Shown in pieces: positions 9,585-18,748 of a DNA stretch of 47,759 bases; position 1 is the stretch's first letter, and the number at the start of each line of letters is the position of its first letter. A program made the translations under genes and the position numbers. The stretch comes from Gemmatimonadota bacterium. GTDB taxonomy: Bacteria > Gemmatimonadota > Gemmatimonadetes > Longimicrobiales > Gaopeijiaceae. The stretch spans positions 1 to 47,759 of the forward strand of contig VYAQ01000258.1 of the NCBI GenBank assembly GCA_009844885.1, given 5' to 3'. The notes beneath the pieces are model-generated. The model saw only the letters and a program-made list of their open reading frames with translations. It did not search any database and was not told the DNA's origin.

Positions 9585-11183
9585 ATGCCAAGACGATTCC
9601 CCGTGGCATCCATTGCCACCGCGCTGGCGCTCCTGCCGGGAGCCGCCTCCGGGCAGGATACGCGCGCGCTCACGGACACCCTGTCCGCCCAGGCGCCCCT
9701 TGAGACCGAAGAGGGTCGGCTCTTCCTGAGGGTGTTCGAGACGATCTCCCAGTACCACTCTACGGCGCTGGGAGATTCCGCCCTCTGGGAACGCGCGATC
9801 GACGGCCTCCTCGAACAGCTCGACGACCCGTATGCGCGGGTGTTCACTCCCGACGAATACGGCAGGTTCACGGAAACGAACACGGGCAACTACGCCGGAA
9901 TCGGCGTCCAGATCAGCCTGCTGGCGGGACGCGTAACCGTGACCGCGGTCTTCCGCGACACGCCGGCCGAGGGGGCGGGGATGATCGTGGGGGACCGGAT
10001 CGTCTGGGTGGAGGGTCATGACGCGCGCGACTGGACGCTCGACCAGGCCAGGGATTCGATCCGCGGGACTCCCGGAACCGTGGTCCAGATTCGCGTAGCC
10101 CGTGACGGCTACGAGGAACCACTCCCCATGACCATCGTGCGCGACAACGTGCACGTCGAGGCGGTCCAGGCGACGCTCCTCGACGAGGGCATCGCGTTCC
10201 TCGCCATCGATCGCATCGCGCGGGGTGCGGCGGACGAACTCGACCAGGCCCTCAGGGAATTCGGCGACTTGCGCGCACTGGTCATGGACCTCCGCCGCAA
10301 TCCCGGCGGGTATCTGGACGAGTCGCTGCGCATTGTCGACCTCTTCCTGGCGCCGGGCCAGCGCCTGGCGAGCGCGGAGGCCCGCGGTCCCACCGGCATC
10401 CTAGAGACGCAGTCGTGGCCGGCCCGCAGTCCCGCACGGCTTGTCGACACCCCCATCATCATCCTGGTGGACGAGTTCACCGCTTCCGCGGCCGAGATCA
10501 TATCCGGTGCGCTGCAGGATCACGATCGCGCCGTCGTGCTGGGGCAAAGGACGTTCGGCAAGGGGGTTGTACAGACCGTTTATCCGCTGATCGCCGGGCG
10601 CCGAATCAGCATCACCACGGGTGCGTGGCACACGCCACTGGGTCGTTCCCTGCACCGGGCGCGGCACCGCGACGGCACACCCGTTCCCGAGGATGAGGCG
10701 GAGAGCCAGACGATCGCGACGCTGGCGGGGCGTGAACTGCGGAGCGATGGGGGTGTCTTTCCGGATCTCGAGGTTGCCGTCGACTCGTTCAAGCCCCAGG
10801 AGGAAGCGCTCCTGAATCACGCCAACCAGCTTCGGGTACCGCTTGCGGTGCGCATCGAGGAGTACGCCTTCGAACTGGCCAAGGACGCTCTCGAAGCGGG
10901 CGGCGCAGCGCCACTGCCCTCTTCGTCGTTCGATGGACTGGCCGAGCAGCTCGTGGAAGAGGGCATGTCGTCCGAGATCGTCGACGACCCGGTTGCGCGG
11001 GACTACCTCGACTGGAGAACCCAGATGCGGTACCTGTACCGCGCTGACGCCCATGGCCCCATGCTCGGGGTGCTCGCGCAGCGTGACCGGGTTCTGGCCA
11101 GGGCGCTGGAACTGGCCCGTTCCGCAGCAAGTCCGGCAGAGCTTTTTGCCCGCATCGCGGCGATGGGCGACCGTCAGCCCTGA
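9585..11183 (+). CDS. Secreted S41-family carboxy-terminal processing protease (CtpA-like)
   Basis: 532 residues. A signal peptide spans residues 1-23 (basic MPRR, hydrophobic ASIATALALLPGA, cleavage near ASG/QD), placing it in the periplasm. A PDZ domain follows (about 103-185: GIGVQISLLAGRVTV ... GMIVGDRIVWVEG), then the S41 catalytic core with LVMDLRRNPGGYLDES, the nucleophile S301 in FTASAAEIISGAL and the general base K326 in RTFGKGVVQ. The Ser-Lys distance of 25 matches E. coli Prc. The C-terminal ~120 residues are helical. I chose the ATG at 9585 because AAAGAAAGG lies just upstream and a proper signal peptide begins there. The plus-strand CATAAT at 9545-9550 is a weak -10 candidate. 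Confidence 0.93.
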   Translation: MPRRFPVASIATALALLPGAASGQDTRALTDTLSAQAPLETEEGRLFLRVFETISQYHSTALGDSALWERAIDGLLEQLDDPYARVFTPDEYGRFTETNTGNYAGIGVQISLLAGRVTVTAVFRDTPAEGAGMIVGDRIVWVEGHDARDWTLDQARDSIRGTPGTVVQIRVARDGYEEPLPMTIVRDNVHVEAVQATLLDEGIAFLAIDRIARGAADELDQALREFGDLRALVMDLRRNPGGYLDESLRIVDLFLAPGQRLASAEARGPTGILETQSWPARSPARLVDTPIIILVDEFTASAAEIISGALQDHDRAVVLGQRTFGKGVVQTVYPLIAGRRISITTGAWHTPLGRSLHRARHRDGTPVPEDEAESQTIATLAGRELRSDGGVFPDLEVAVDSFKPQEEALLNHANQLRVPLAVRIEEYAFELAKDALEAGGAAPLPSSSFDGLAEQLVEEGMSSEIVDDPVARDYLDWRTQMRYLYRADAHGPMLGVLAQRDRVLARALELARSAASPAELFARIAAMGDRQP

Positions 11184-12100
11184 CTCCGCGGATGGTAGCG
11201 GCGGTGGGTTTCCCGCAGGTACTCCCTGTCCAGGTGGGTATAGATCTGCGTCGTGGAGATGTCGGCATGTCCGAGCATTTCCTGCACCGCGGCCAGGTCG
11301 GCGCCTCCCTCGAGCAGATGGGTCGCGCACGAATGGCGGAGCGTGTGTGGTGAAATGGCACGGTCGACTCCGGCTCTCCCGGCGGCCCGCGTGACGATCG
11401 TCCAGATCGACATGCGGCTCAGGCGGCCACCGCGCTGATTGAGGAAGAAGGCCCCCCGGGCGCGACCGCGGTCCATCTCCGGACGGACGGAAGCGAGATA
11501 CCGCCGTACCACGCCAAGCGCCACCGTGCCGACCGGCACGATGCGCTCCTTCCCTCCCTTCCCGAAGACGAGGCAATTCCCCGTCTCCAGGTCGACGTCG
11601 CCGAGCGACAGCCTGGTGAGTTCGCTGACGCGCATCCCGGTCGCGTACAGCAGCTCCAACACCGCACGATCCCGCCAGTAGGCCGGAGAGTCCGGATCGA
11701 CGGCCTCGACAACGCGCGCCGCCTCGGCCTGGGTCAGGAACTCCGGGAGCTTCTTCGCGGCAACCGGACGATCCATCCGGTCCGTAGGGTCGTCCACCAC
11801 GATGCCTTCGGCCGCGAGGAAGCCGAAGTATGCGCGCAGCGCCGACTGGGCCCTCCGGATGGTCGTCGGCGCAAGCCCCGCGCTCCTCATGTGCGCCTGA
11901 TACTCGTGCAGGACCCGGTGGCCGACGGTGCCGGGCTCCGCAAGGTCGCGATCCGCGAGGTAGGACGCAAAGCGGCGAATATCGGCGCGATAGGCGGCCA
12001 GTGTCCCAGGCCTTAGTCCTCTTTCGAGCGCCAGGTAGTCCAGAAACGGCTCGATGTGGTACCTGCGCTCACGCGCTTCCGCCGCGGCTTCAGTCGGCAT
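11174..12100 (-). CDS. xerD: Site-specific tyrosine recombinase XerD/XerC
   Basis: 308 residues. It resolves chromosome dimers at dif with a partner recombinase. The N-terminal SAM-like core-binding domain (about 12-105) contains FLDYLALERGLRPGTLAAY. Catalytic residues are all present: R157 in ATGMRVSEL, Lys in GKGGKERIVP (181/184), H252-x-x-R255 in SPHTLRHSCATHLL, H278 in MLGHADISTTQIYTHL and the nucleophile Y287. TLRHSCATHLLEGGADL is the usual XerC/D signature; XerD is favoured over XerC by overall similarity, but not firmly. It is the last gene of the fatty-acid operon, overlapping dedA by 11 bases, and its 3' end overlaps the convergent protease gene by 10 bp. Confidence 0.92.
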   Translation of the reverse strand: MPTEAAAEARERRYHIEPFLDYLALERGLRPGTLAAYRADIRRFASYLADRDLAEPGTVGHRVLHEYQAHMRSAGLAPTTIRRAQSALRAYFGFLAAEGIVVDDPTDRMDRPVAAKKLPEFLTQAEAARVVEAVDPDSPAYWRDRAVLELLYATGMRVSELTRLSLGDVDLETGNCLVFGKGGKERIVPVGTVALGVVRRYLASVRPEMDRGRARGAFFLNQRGGRLSRMSIWTIVTRAAGRAGVDRAISPHTLRHSCATHLLEGGADLAAVQEMLGHADISTTQIYTHLDREYLRETHRRYHPRSQG

Positions 12101-12731
12101 CGCCGTCCACTCCCCTCAGGTCACGACTCCCCTTGCGACGGGCACGCCACCACAGCCCGGCAATCAGGAGCACGAGCGCCACCGAGGCGATCAGGAGGCC
12201 GCGATTGGCCTGCTCGAGCGTTGCAGCCACCGCTTCGATGTTGTCCCCGCCGAGGTAGCCGACCTGCAGGAGGGCGCCGTACCAGATCGCGGAAGCCACC
12301 ACCATCGGCGGAATCGCCCGGCTCGGTTCCAGCTGTGTCACGCCGGCGAACACGGGAACCACCGCGCGGAAGCCCGGCAGGAATCGCGCAAGGAAGATCG
12401 CCACGAGTCCCCATCGCCTGTAGAACGCCTGCAGCTTTTCCATCCGGCGCTCGCCCGCAAGCCTGCGCCCCGGCCCGGTCCGAAAGAAAGAGGGCCCGTA
12501 CCTGCGGCCCGCGCCGTAGACGGCGACCGCACCGCCCACGTTTCCGCCCCACACCACGCCGAACACGGCAAGGGGGTGCACCGTGCCCAATCCCGCTATG
12601 AAGCCGCCCGCGACGATGAATGTGTCGGCCGGAACCACCGGCAGGATGTTCTCTACCGCCGCACCCACCGCAAGCAGCGTGTAGGCCAGCGGCGCCGGCA
12701 GATCCGCCAGCAGGGAGAGGGCGCGGTCCAC
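12090..12731 (-). CDS. DedA/VTT-family inner-membrane protein
   Basis: 213 residues with several hydrophobic segments (about 10-35, 40-70, 110-130, 140-160 and 180-197). The family signature is clear: ENILPVVPADTFIVAGGFIA near the N-terminus, and the arginine-containing FLARFLPGFRAVVPVFAG in the middle. DedA proteins are implicated in lipid-carrier (undecaprenyl phosphate or phosphatidylethanolamine) flipping and membrane homeostasis; the substrate here is unknown. It starts with a GTG at 12731, seven bases after the ispF stop, and overlaps xerD by 11 bases. The position at the end of a lipid-synthesis operon is consistent with a membrane-lipid role. Confidence 0.9.
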   Translation of the reverse strand: MDRALSLLADLPAPLAYTLLAVGAAVENILPVVPADTFIVAGGFIAGLGTVHPLAVFGVVWGGNVGGAVAVYGAGRRYGPSFFRTGPGRRLAGERRMEKLQAFYRRWGLVAIFLARFLPGFRAVVPVFAGVTQLEPSRAIPPMVVASAIWYGALLQVGYLGGDNIEAVAATLEQANRGLLIASVALVLLIAGLWWRARRKGSRDLRGVDGDAD

Positions 12732-12738
12732 CCGGCGG

Positions 12739-13236
12739 CTACCGCGCCCCGCCGGGCACGGGCACGACGGCGGCTACGGCCTGGACGGCCAGGCCCTCGC
12801 GCCTTCCGATCCAGCCCATGCCCTCGTTCGACTTGCCCTTGATCGACACGTGGCCGGTCGGGATTCCCAGACGCGCCGCGAGGCTGACGCGCATCTCGCG
12901 GGCGCGGGGGCCGATCCGGGGGCTCTCGCAGACCACCGTGACGTCCACGTTGCGAACGCGCCACGATTCCCCGTCCAGGATCGCGATCGCCCGCTCCAGC
13001 AGGTCCATGGAGTCGGCATTGCGCCAGGCGTCTTCACCCGGCGGGAAATGCGTGCCGATGTCGCCCAGGGCGACCGCCCCCAGCATCGCATCGATTACGG
13101 CGTGGGCGACGGCATCCGCGTCGGAAAAGCCCGCGAGGCCGGGATGGTCCGGAAAGTGGACGCCACCAAGGATCAGAGGCCGGGCCGGATCGAAGCGGTG
13201 TGAGTCGTATCCGATCCCGACGCGGACTTCTGTCAC
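12739..13236 (-). CDS. ispF: 2-C-methyl-D-erythritol 2,4-cyclodiphosphate synthase
   Basis: 165 residues, the usual size. It cyclises CDP-methylerythritol 2-phosphate in the non-mevalonate isoprenoid pathway. The metal ligands are D11, H13 (GYDSHRF) and H45 (SDADAVAHAVIDA). GDIGTHFPPGED, CESPRIGPR and the C-terminal KGKSNEGMGWIGRREGL are the family's substrate-binding stretches. It starts with GTG at 13236. Neither ispD nor other MEP genes are adjacent; ispF alone sits between fabF and dedA, spaced by seven bases on each side, so it is expressed as part of the fatty-acid operon. Confidence 0.95.
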   Translation of the reverse strand: MTEVRVGIGYDSHRFDPARPLILGGVHFPDHPGLAGFSDADAVAHAVIDAMLGAVALGDIGTHFPPGEDAWRNADSMDLLERAIAILDGESWRVRNVDVTVVCESPRIGPRAREMRVSLAARLGIPTGHVSIKGKSNEGMGWIGRREGLAVQAVAAVVPVPGGAR

Positions 13237-13243
13237 GGGCTTC

Positions 13244-14506
13244 CTACCCCTCGTATCTCCTGATCGCCAGACAGACGTTGTGTCCGCCGAACCCGAAAGA
13301 GTTGTTCAGCGCAACCGACACGGGGCGCTCGACCATGCCGTGGTGGGCGTAGTCCAGATCGCAAGTATCGTCCGGCTCCGAGAAGTTGATGGTCGGCGGA
13401 ATCCTGCCGGTCCGGCAGGCCATCACGCAGATGACGGTTTCCACCGCGCCGGCGGCTCCGAGGAGGTGCCCGGTCATGGACTTGGTCGACCCCATGACCA
13501 CATTGTACGCCTGTCCACCCAGCACCGCCTTGACCGCGGCGGTCTCCGCCGTGTCGTTCTGCGGCGTCGAAGTACCGTGCGCATTGATGTAGTCCACATC
13601 CTCGGGACGCACGCCACCGTCCTCGAGCGCCAGCCGCATCGCCGACTGGGCCCCGTGGGCGTCGGGTGGGGGCGCCGTGATGTGGTGGGCGTCTCCGGTG
13701 GCGCCGTAGCCGACGACTTCGCCGAAAATCTCGGCGCCTCGGGCGCGGGCATGCTCCAGCTCCTCGAGCAGAACGCACCCCGCTCCTTCGCCGATCACGA
13801 ACCCGTCCCGCCCCGCATCGAATGGGCGGCTGGCCCCCTCGGGGTCGTCATTCCGGCGCGACATCGCTTTCATCGACGAGAACCCCGCGATTGTGATCGG
13901 CGTCACGGCTGCTTCCGCCCCTCCGGCCAGCATGAGCTTCGCCTCGCCGCGCTGAATGTACCGGACCGCGTCTCCGATCGCGTGCGAGCCGGAGGCGCAG
14001 GCCGAGACCGTCGCGTAGTTGGGGCCCTGCAGCCCGTACCGGATGGATATGAGTCCCGCCGCGATGTCCGGGATGAACATCGGGATGAAGAAGGGACTGA
14101 CGCGGCCCGGTCCCCGGTCGTTCAGAATGCTGCAGTTGGCTTCGAGGGTGGCGATGCCACCGACGCCGCTGGCCATGATCACGCCGAATTCGGTCGGATC
14201 GCTACCGGCCGGAGGACCCTCGAGGCCTGCGGACTCCATCGCCTGCACGGCGGAAGCCATGGCGAAATGGCAAAACCGGTCGTAGCGCCGACTTTCCTTC
14301 CGCGTCAGATAGCGTCCCGAATCGAAGCCCTTTACCTCACAGGCGATGCGCGTGGCGAAGCCCGCGGGGTCGAATGCGGTGATCGGACCGCCCCCGGGCG
14401 TTCCGGCGAGCAATGCGTCCCAATTGGACGCCACATCATGTCCGACCGCGCTCACCATGCCCATCCCGGTGACGGCGACTCGGCGCTCGTTGTGCCGATC
14501 AGCCAT
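13244..14506 (-). CDS. fabF: Beta-ketoacyl-ACP synthase II
   Basis: 420 residues. It elongates acyl-ACP with malonyl-ACP. The thiolase-fold Cys-His-His active site is complete: C170 in VSACASGSHA, His in NAHGTSTPQND and His in KSMTGHLLGAAGA. RRVAVTGMGMVSAVG at the start and NNSFGFGGHNVCL at the end are standard FabF signatures. It lies 20 bases after acpP and 7 bases before ispF. KASI (FabB) can look similar, but the gene order acpP-fabF and the motifs favour KASII. Confidence 0.96.
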   Translation of the reverse strand: MADRHNERRVAVTGMGMVSAVGHDVASNWDALLAGTPGGGPITAFDPAGFATRIACEVKGFDSGRYLTRKESRRYDRFCHFAMASAVQAMESAGLEGPPAGSDPTEFGVIMASGVGGIATLEANCSILNDRGPGRVSPFFIPMFIPDIAAGLISIRYGLQGPNYATVSACASGSHAIGDAVRYIQRGEAKLMLAGGAEAAVTPITIAGFSSMKAMSRRNDDPEGASRPFDAGRDGFVIGEGAGCVLLEELEHARARGAEIFGEVVGYGATGDAHHITAPPPDAHGAQSAMRLALEDGGVRPEDVDYINAHGTSTPQNDTAETAAVKAVLGGQAYNVVMGSTKSMTGHLLGAAGAVETVICVMACRTGRIPPTINFSEPDDTCDLDYAHHGMVERPVSVALNNSFGFGGHNVCLAIRRYEG

Positions 14507-14526
14507 GACGTTGCGACTCGGGCCTG

Positions 14527-14766
14527 TCAGCCGGCGTTCTCCTGGATGTAGGACACGGCGTCTCCGACCGTCCGCATCTGTTCCGCGTCCTCGTCGGGAA
14601 TGTCGATGCCGAATTCCTCTTCGAACGCCATTACCAGCTCGACGGTGTCGAGGGAGTCCGCGCCAAGGTCATCCACGAACGACGCCTCCAACGTGACCTT
14701 GTCGGCCTCGACTCCGAGCTCGTCGACGATGATCTCCTTTACCCTGGCTTCCGCTGTGTCGGACAT
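14527..14766 (-). CDS. acpP: Acyl carrier protein
   Basis: 79 residues, strongly acidic and helical. It carries growing acyl chains on a 4'-phosphopantetheine attached to S38 in the [18 protein letters not shown] motif, which is nearly identical to the textbook bacterial ACP. It lies between fabG (60 bases upstream) and fabF (20 bases downstream). The 60-base gap before acpP (14767-14826) is the widest in this operon and could hold an extra ribosome-binding or processing site, often needed because ACP is made in large excess; I see no defined element in it. Confidence 0.98.
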   Translation of the reverse strand: MSDTAEARVKEIIVDELGVEADKVTLEASFVDDLGADSLDTVELVMAFEEEFGIDIPDEDAEQMRTVGDAVSYIQENAG

Positions 14767-14826
14767 GCTTTTTCTCCGTACGTTGTTTCCGGTGGCGTAC
14801 CTGGTTCGGCTCGAACACGCCGGTGA

Positions 14827-15573
14827 CTACATCGCCATCCCGCCGTCCACGGCGATGATCTGACCCGTAATGTAACCCGCCCCCGGTCCCGCAAGGAACC
14901 GGACGACGCCAGCCACGTCCTCGGGCTTCCCGAGCCGCCCCGCGGGAATGCTGCTCTTCAGTTCCGCCACCTTTCCCTCCGGCAGACCCGCGGTCATATC
15001 GGTCCGTATGAACCCGGGGGCGACGGCGTTGCAGCGCACGTTGCGCGAAGCCAGCTCCCTGGCCACCGACTTCGTCAGCCCGTGCAGCCCCGCCTTGGAC
15101 GCGGCATAGTTGGCCTGCCCCGGATTGCCCATCAATCCGATGACCGAGCTGATGTTGACAATGGAACCGCTGCGCCGCTTCATCATGCCGCGCGTCGCGG
15201 CCCTGATCATGTTGAAGGCGCCTCGGAGGTTGATGTCGATCACCCGGGACCACTCTTCGTCGCGCATGCGGAGCAGGATGTTGTCGCTCGTCACTCCCGC
15301 GTTGTTCACCAGGACCGACAGGGGTCCCTGCGCCGATTCGACGCTCGCGACCACTTTCCTGCAGGCCCTTCCGTCGGCGACATCGCACGAGTAGGCCGCG
15401 TGGCCGTCGCCTTCGAGCTCCATGACCGCATCGCCGGCCGCGGCCTCGTTTCTTGCAACGACGGCCACGACGGCTCCGGCGCTCGCCAGCGCATGCGAAA
15501 TCCCGAGACCGATCCCCCGCGATCCACCGGTAACGATCGCCACCGATCCGGCGAGTTCTCTGGACCCTGTCAT
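14827..15573 (-). CDS. fabG: 3-oxoacyl-ACP reductase
   Basis: 248 residues, a classical short-chain dehydrogenase. The NADPH-binding glycine motif is VTGGSRGIGLGI (about 15-26), followed by NNAGVTSDN, the catalytic Ser in NISSVIGLMGNPGQ and the YAASK Tyr-Lys pair; GGMAM is the typical SDR/FabG end. Two ATGs are two codons apart. I chose the one at 15573, because GGAGG (15581-15585) is 7 bases upstream of it and only one base from the earlier ATG (15579). That start also makes an ATGA overlap with the fabD stop. Confidence 0.96.
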   Translation of the reverse strand: MTGSRELAGSVAIVTGGSRGIGLGISHALASAGAVVAVVARNEAAAGDAVMELEGDGHAAYSCDVADGRACRKVVASVESAQGPLSVLVNNAGVTSDNILLRMRDEEWSRVIDINLRGAFNMIRAATRGMMKRRSGSIVNISSVIGLMGNPGQANYAASKAGLHGLTKSVARELASRNVRCNAVAPGFIRTDMTAGLPEGKVAELKSSIPAGRLGKPEDVAGVVRFLAGPGAGYITGQIIAVDGGMAM

Positions 15574-16499
15574 ATCCATTCCTCCATGGAATCGATGGTA
15601 TCCGGCTCCCCAACGGCTCTGGTGGGAACCCCTCTTGCGTTCCTCCTGTTCAACCCGGTCAGCACCCTTCCGGGACCCAGTTCGAGAAACCGGGTCACGC
15701 CTTCCTCCCGCGCCCGCGCGACGCATTCGATCCATCGCACGGGAGACGTGAGCTGCCGCACCAGCAGCCGGCGAATCCGGTCCGGATCGCCCTCGACCTC
15801 GGCGGTCACGTTGGATACCACCGGAAAGGACGGGGACCTGAACGCCGTATCGTCGAGGCTTTTTCCGAAATCCTCGGCGACCGGCCCCATGAGCGGAGAG
15901 TGAAAGGCCGCCGACACGGTGAGGGGCACGGCACGCTTCGCCCCGCTCGCCTTCGCTGCCGAGCACAGCCACTCGACGCCGGCGAACTCCCCGCTGACGA
16001 CGACCTGACTCTTCGAGTTGAGGTTGGCGGGCACGACCGTCAGTCCGGTGTCCGCCGCCTCCCGGCACAGGGCGGCAACGGAGTCCGCGGAAAGGCCGAT
16101 CACGGCGGCCATCGCGCCCGGTGCGGCCTCTCCGGCCCTGGCCATCAGCTTCCCCCGCAACCTCACGAGCCGCAGGCCGTCGGCGAATGAGTACGTACCC
16201 GCCGCTCCGTGCGCGGTCAGTTCGCCAAGCGAGTGCCCTGCGGCCGCGCCCACGAGGCCGATGCGGTCGCGGGTCACCCGGTATGCCGCCAGACTGTGCG
16301 CGTAGAGCGCCGGCTGTGCGTTCTCTGTCGCCGTCAGAACCTCCTGGGGGCCCTCCCACGCGAGCCGGGAGAGCGCAAACCCCAAAATATCGTCCGCCTC
16401 CTCGAAGGTCTTCCGGGCCTCGGGGAAGCGCCGTGCCAGCGATTGCCCCATCCCCACGAACTGCGACCCCTGTCCCGGAAACAGCAGACCCGACTTCAT
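15570..16499 (-). CDS. fabD: Malonyl-CoA:ACP transacylase
   Basis: 309 residues. It moves the malonyl group from CoA to ACP. LLFPGQGSQFVGMG is the N-terminal signature, the nucleophile is S90 in AAGHSLGELTAH, and the partner His lies in SAAFHSPLM. GPGRVLTGLNRR is the usual C-terminal motif. A GTG at 16505 and an ATG at 16499 are both in frame. GGGGAG (16508-16513) is 8 bases from the ATG and 2 from the GTG, so I chose the ATG. Its stop overlaps the fabG start as ATGA; fabH ends 43 bases upstream. Confidence 0.95.
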   Translation of the reverse strand: MKSGLLFPGQGSQFVGMGQSLARRFPEARKTFEEADDILGFALSRLAWEGPQEVLTATENAQPALYAHSLAAYRVTRDRIGLVGAAAGHSLGELTAHGAAGTYSFADGLRLVRLRGKLMARAGEAAPGAMAAVIGLSADSVAALCREAADTGLTVVPANLNSKSQVVVSGEFAGVEWLCSAAKASGAKRAVPLTVSAAFHSPLMGPVAEDFGKSLDDTAFRSPSFPVVSNVTAEVEGDPDRIRRLLVRQLTSPVRWIECVARAREEGVTRFLELGPGRVLTGLNRRNARGVPTRAVGEPDTIDSMEEWI

Positions 16500-16542
16500 C
16501 CCCACATCTCCCCGTCTGGTCGCGCCATCGCTTCGTCGGCGG

Positions 16543-17538
16543 CTACCAGCGCATGAGCATGGCGCCCCACGTGAGGCCGGCGCCGAATGCAGTCATGAGG
16601 ATGTTCGACCCGGGCCCGATCAGGCCCTGCTCGGCGGCCTCGTCAAGCCCGACCGGGATCGTCGCCGAGGAGATGTTGCCGTATCGATCGAGGTTCACGA
16701 AGACCTTGTCCATGCCGATCCCGGCATGCCGAGCGGTCGCCTCGATGATCCTGGCGTTGGCCTGGTGCGGCACCATCAGATCCACGTCGGACGCAGTCAG
16801 CCCGGCTTCCGCGATGACGCGTTTCCCCGCGTGCGCCATCGACCTCACCGCCGACTTGAAGACTTCGCGGCCCGACATGTGGAGCATGTGCTCCTTCCTG
16901 CGCAGGGAGTCTTCGTCCAGGGGCATCACGGCGCCGCCCGCGCGTCGCTGCAGGAGCGGCACGAGGTCACCGTCGGAGCGGTGGAAGCTCGACATGATCC
17001 CCTCTCCGTTCACCGATGGCTGCACCACGGCGGCGCCGGCGCCGTCGCCGAAGAGGATGCACGTCGCCCGGTCCTCCCAGTCGACGATCGTCGACATCTT
17101 CTCGGTCGACACCACGAGGATGTTCTCGCCGCGTCCGGCCGCCACATATCCCTCGGCCACCGACACGGCGTAGAGGAACCCGGTGCACGCGGCCTGCAGG
17201 TCGAAGGCCAGGCAGCTGCGCGTGGCTCCGATACGCGCCTGGATCTCGCAGGCGGTCGACGGGAGGAGGTGGTCGGGGGTCGCCGTCGTGACCACGAGCA
17301 TGTCGATGTCGGCGGCCGCCAGCCCCGCCTTTTGCAGGGCGCCGCATGCGGCCCGCGCTCCCATGTCCGCCGCCGAAACGTCGTCCGGAGCGATGCGCCG
17401 CTCGCGAATGCCGGTGCGTTCCCGGATCCAGGTGTCGCTGGTGTCCACCAGGGCTTCCAGGTCGGCATTCGTCATGACCCGGTCGGGCAGATAGCGCGCG
17501 GTCGCGGATATCCGTGCCACCGGTGCTGGACCGTTCAT
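16543..17538 (-). CDS. fabH: Beta-ketoacyl-ACP synthase III
   Basis: 331 residues. It starts fatty-acid synthesis by condensing acyl-CoA with malonyl-ACP. The Cys-His-Asn triad is present: C118 in LQAACTGFLYA, His in VPHQANARII and Asn in YGNISSATIPVGLDEA. TSDTWIRERTGIRERRI is the typical N-terminal region. The ATG at 17538 is 12 bases after the plsX stop. Chain-length preference (straight or branched primers) cannot be read from the sequence by eye. Confidence 0.96.
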   Translation of the reverse strand: MNGPAPVARISATARYLPDRVMTNADLEALVDTSDTWIRERTGIRERRIAPDDVSAADMGARAACGALQKAGLAAADIDMLVVTTATPDHLLPSTACEIQARIGATRSCLAFDLQAACTGFLYAVSVAEGYVAAGRGENILVVSTEKMSTIVDWEDRATCILFGDGAGAAVVQPSVNGEGIMSSFHRSDGDLVPLLQRRAGGAVMPLDEDSLRRKEHMLHMSGREVFKSAVRSMAHAGKRVIAEAGLTASDVDLMVPHQANARIIEATARHAGIGMDKVFVNLDRYGNISSATIPVGLDEAAEQGLIGPGSNILMTAFGAGLTWGAMLMRW

Positions 17539-17550
17539 GAAACGCCGTCC

Positions 17551-18516
17551 TTATCTGAATGCCGGATCACGGGCAATATGGGCAACCATGCCGCTGCGCA
17601 CACTACGCGCGGCCACGCCTATACCCGCGCAGATCGCCTTGGGCGACGATCCTCCGTGACAGATCACGCTCACTCCGTTCACGCCGAGCAGAGGTGCCCC
17701 GCCGTACTCGGCGTAGTCGAAGACACGAAACGCGTCTTCAAGCTCACGGTCAAGGCCCACCGGATTCAGGCGGTTCCCGAGTTCGCGGGCGAGGAACTGG
17801 GCGAGCGACTCGTAGAACTTCAGCATGATGTTGCCGACGAGGCCGTCGCAGACAAGGACATCGCACGCGTGGTGCACGATGTCACGGCCCTCGACGTTCC
17901 CGATGAAGTTGAGATCGCTCGCGGCGAGGGCGCGGTAGGTCTCCTGCAACACCTCGGTTCCCTTCGCGGCCTCGGACCCGACGTTGAGGAGTCCAACCCG
18001 GGGTTCGGGCACGCCCTGGATATCCTGCATGTAGATGGTCCCCAGACGCGCGAACTGCACAAGGTGCTGGGATTTGCAGTCCAGGTTCGCACCCGCGTCG
18101 GCGACCAGCGTAGGCCCGCTGGCGGTCGGAAATATCGTGCCCAGGGCCGGGCGGTCCACGCCTCGCAACCGCCCAAGCGTGAGCAGAGACGCCGCCATCA
18201 CCGCTCCGGTGGACCCGGCGGACACAAACGCGCTCGCGTCACCGGCCCGCTGCATGTCGAGGCCGACCCGGATCGACGAATTCGGGCTGCGGCGCACCGC
18301 CGAAACCGGGGGCTCGGCTCCATCGACGCGCTGGGGAGCGTGGACGACGCGGATCCTGCCACCTGCGCCGGATTCCTCCACCTGCGGAGCCAACTGGTCC
18401 TGGTCCCCCGTCAGGATCACATGAAGATCCGGATCCGATTCAAGGGCCAACAGGGCTCCGTCCAGCTCGGTTACAGGGGCGTTGTCGGTCCCCATCGCGT
18501 CGAGGACGATCCGCAT
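17551..18516 (-). CDS. plsX: Phosphate acyltransferase PlsX
   Basis: 321 residues. It converts acyl-ACP to acyl-phosphate, the donor PlsY uses for phosphatidic acid synthesis, and so links fatty-acid and phospholipid synthesis. The start MRIVLDAMGTDNAP is diagnostic, and FVSAGSTGAVMAAS, PTLVADAGANLDCK, NVGSEAAKGTE, NFIGNVEGRDI and CDGLVGNIMLK are family blocks. I use the ATG at 18516; the frame is open upstream to 18657 but runs back across rpmF. The gap to rpmF is 37 bases. No plsY is in this window. Confidence 0.96.
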   Translation of the reverse strand: MRIVLDAMGTDNAPVTELDGALLALESDPDLHVILTGDQDQLAPQVEESGAGGRIRVVHAPQRVDGAEPPVSAVRRSPNSSIRVGLDMQRAGDASAFVSAGSTGAVMAASLLTLGRLRGVDRPALGTIFPTASGPTLVADAGANLDCKSQHLVQFARLGTIYMQDIQGVPEPRVGLLNVGSEAAKGTEVLQETYRALAASDLNFIGNVEGRDIVHHACDVLVCDGLVGNIMLKFYESLAQFLARELGNRLNPVGLDRELEDAFRVFDYAEYGGAPLLGVNGVSVICHGGSSPKAICAGIGVAARSVRSGMVAHIARDPAFR

Positions 18517-18553
18517 CGGAGTTGACTCAGGGTAACAACGAAGGAGCGGGAGC

Positions 18554-18736
18554 CTACTCGGGTTCCACCTCGTAGACAAGCTTGTTCCTGTACATCCCCG
18601 ACGTGGGGCAGACACGGTGGCGCAACTGCGGATCACCGGTCCTGGAGCAGGTGGCAAGCGTCGATTCCGCGGCCTTGTAGTGCGTGCGGCGCTTCCGTTT
18701 CCGCTGCTTGGACACTCGTTTCTTCGGTACGGCCAT
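18554..18736 (-). CDS. rpmF: Ribosomal protein bL32
   Basis: 60 residues. MAVPKKRVSKQRKRKRRTHY is the canonical bL32 N-terminus; the rest, with C30 and C43 but without full CxxC pairs, matches the reduced-zinc type. It is part of the 50S subunit. It follows the DUF177 gene by 12 bases and precedes plsX, the classic DUF177-rpmF-plsX order seen across bacteria. Confidence 0.97.
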   Translation of the reverse strand: MAVPKKRVSKQRKRKRRTHYKAAESTLATCSRTGDPQLRHRVCPTSGMYRNKLVYEVEPE

Positions 18737-18748
18737 TGAACAATCTTC

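Noticed and set aside
12620-14551. Plus-strand open frame of about 643 codons antisense to ispF and fabF
   Set aside because: Shadow frame in GC-rich coding DNA with repeated Arg/Gly/Val and no family pattern.
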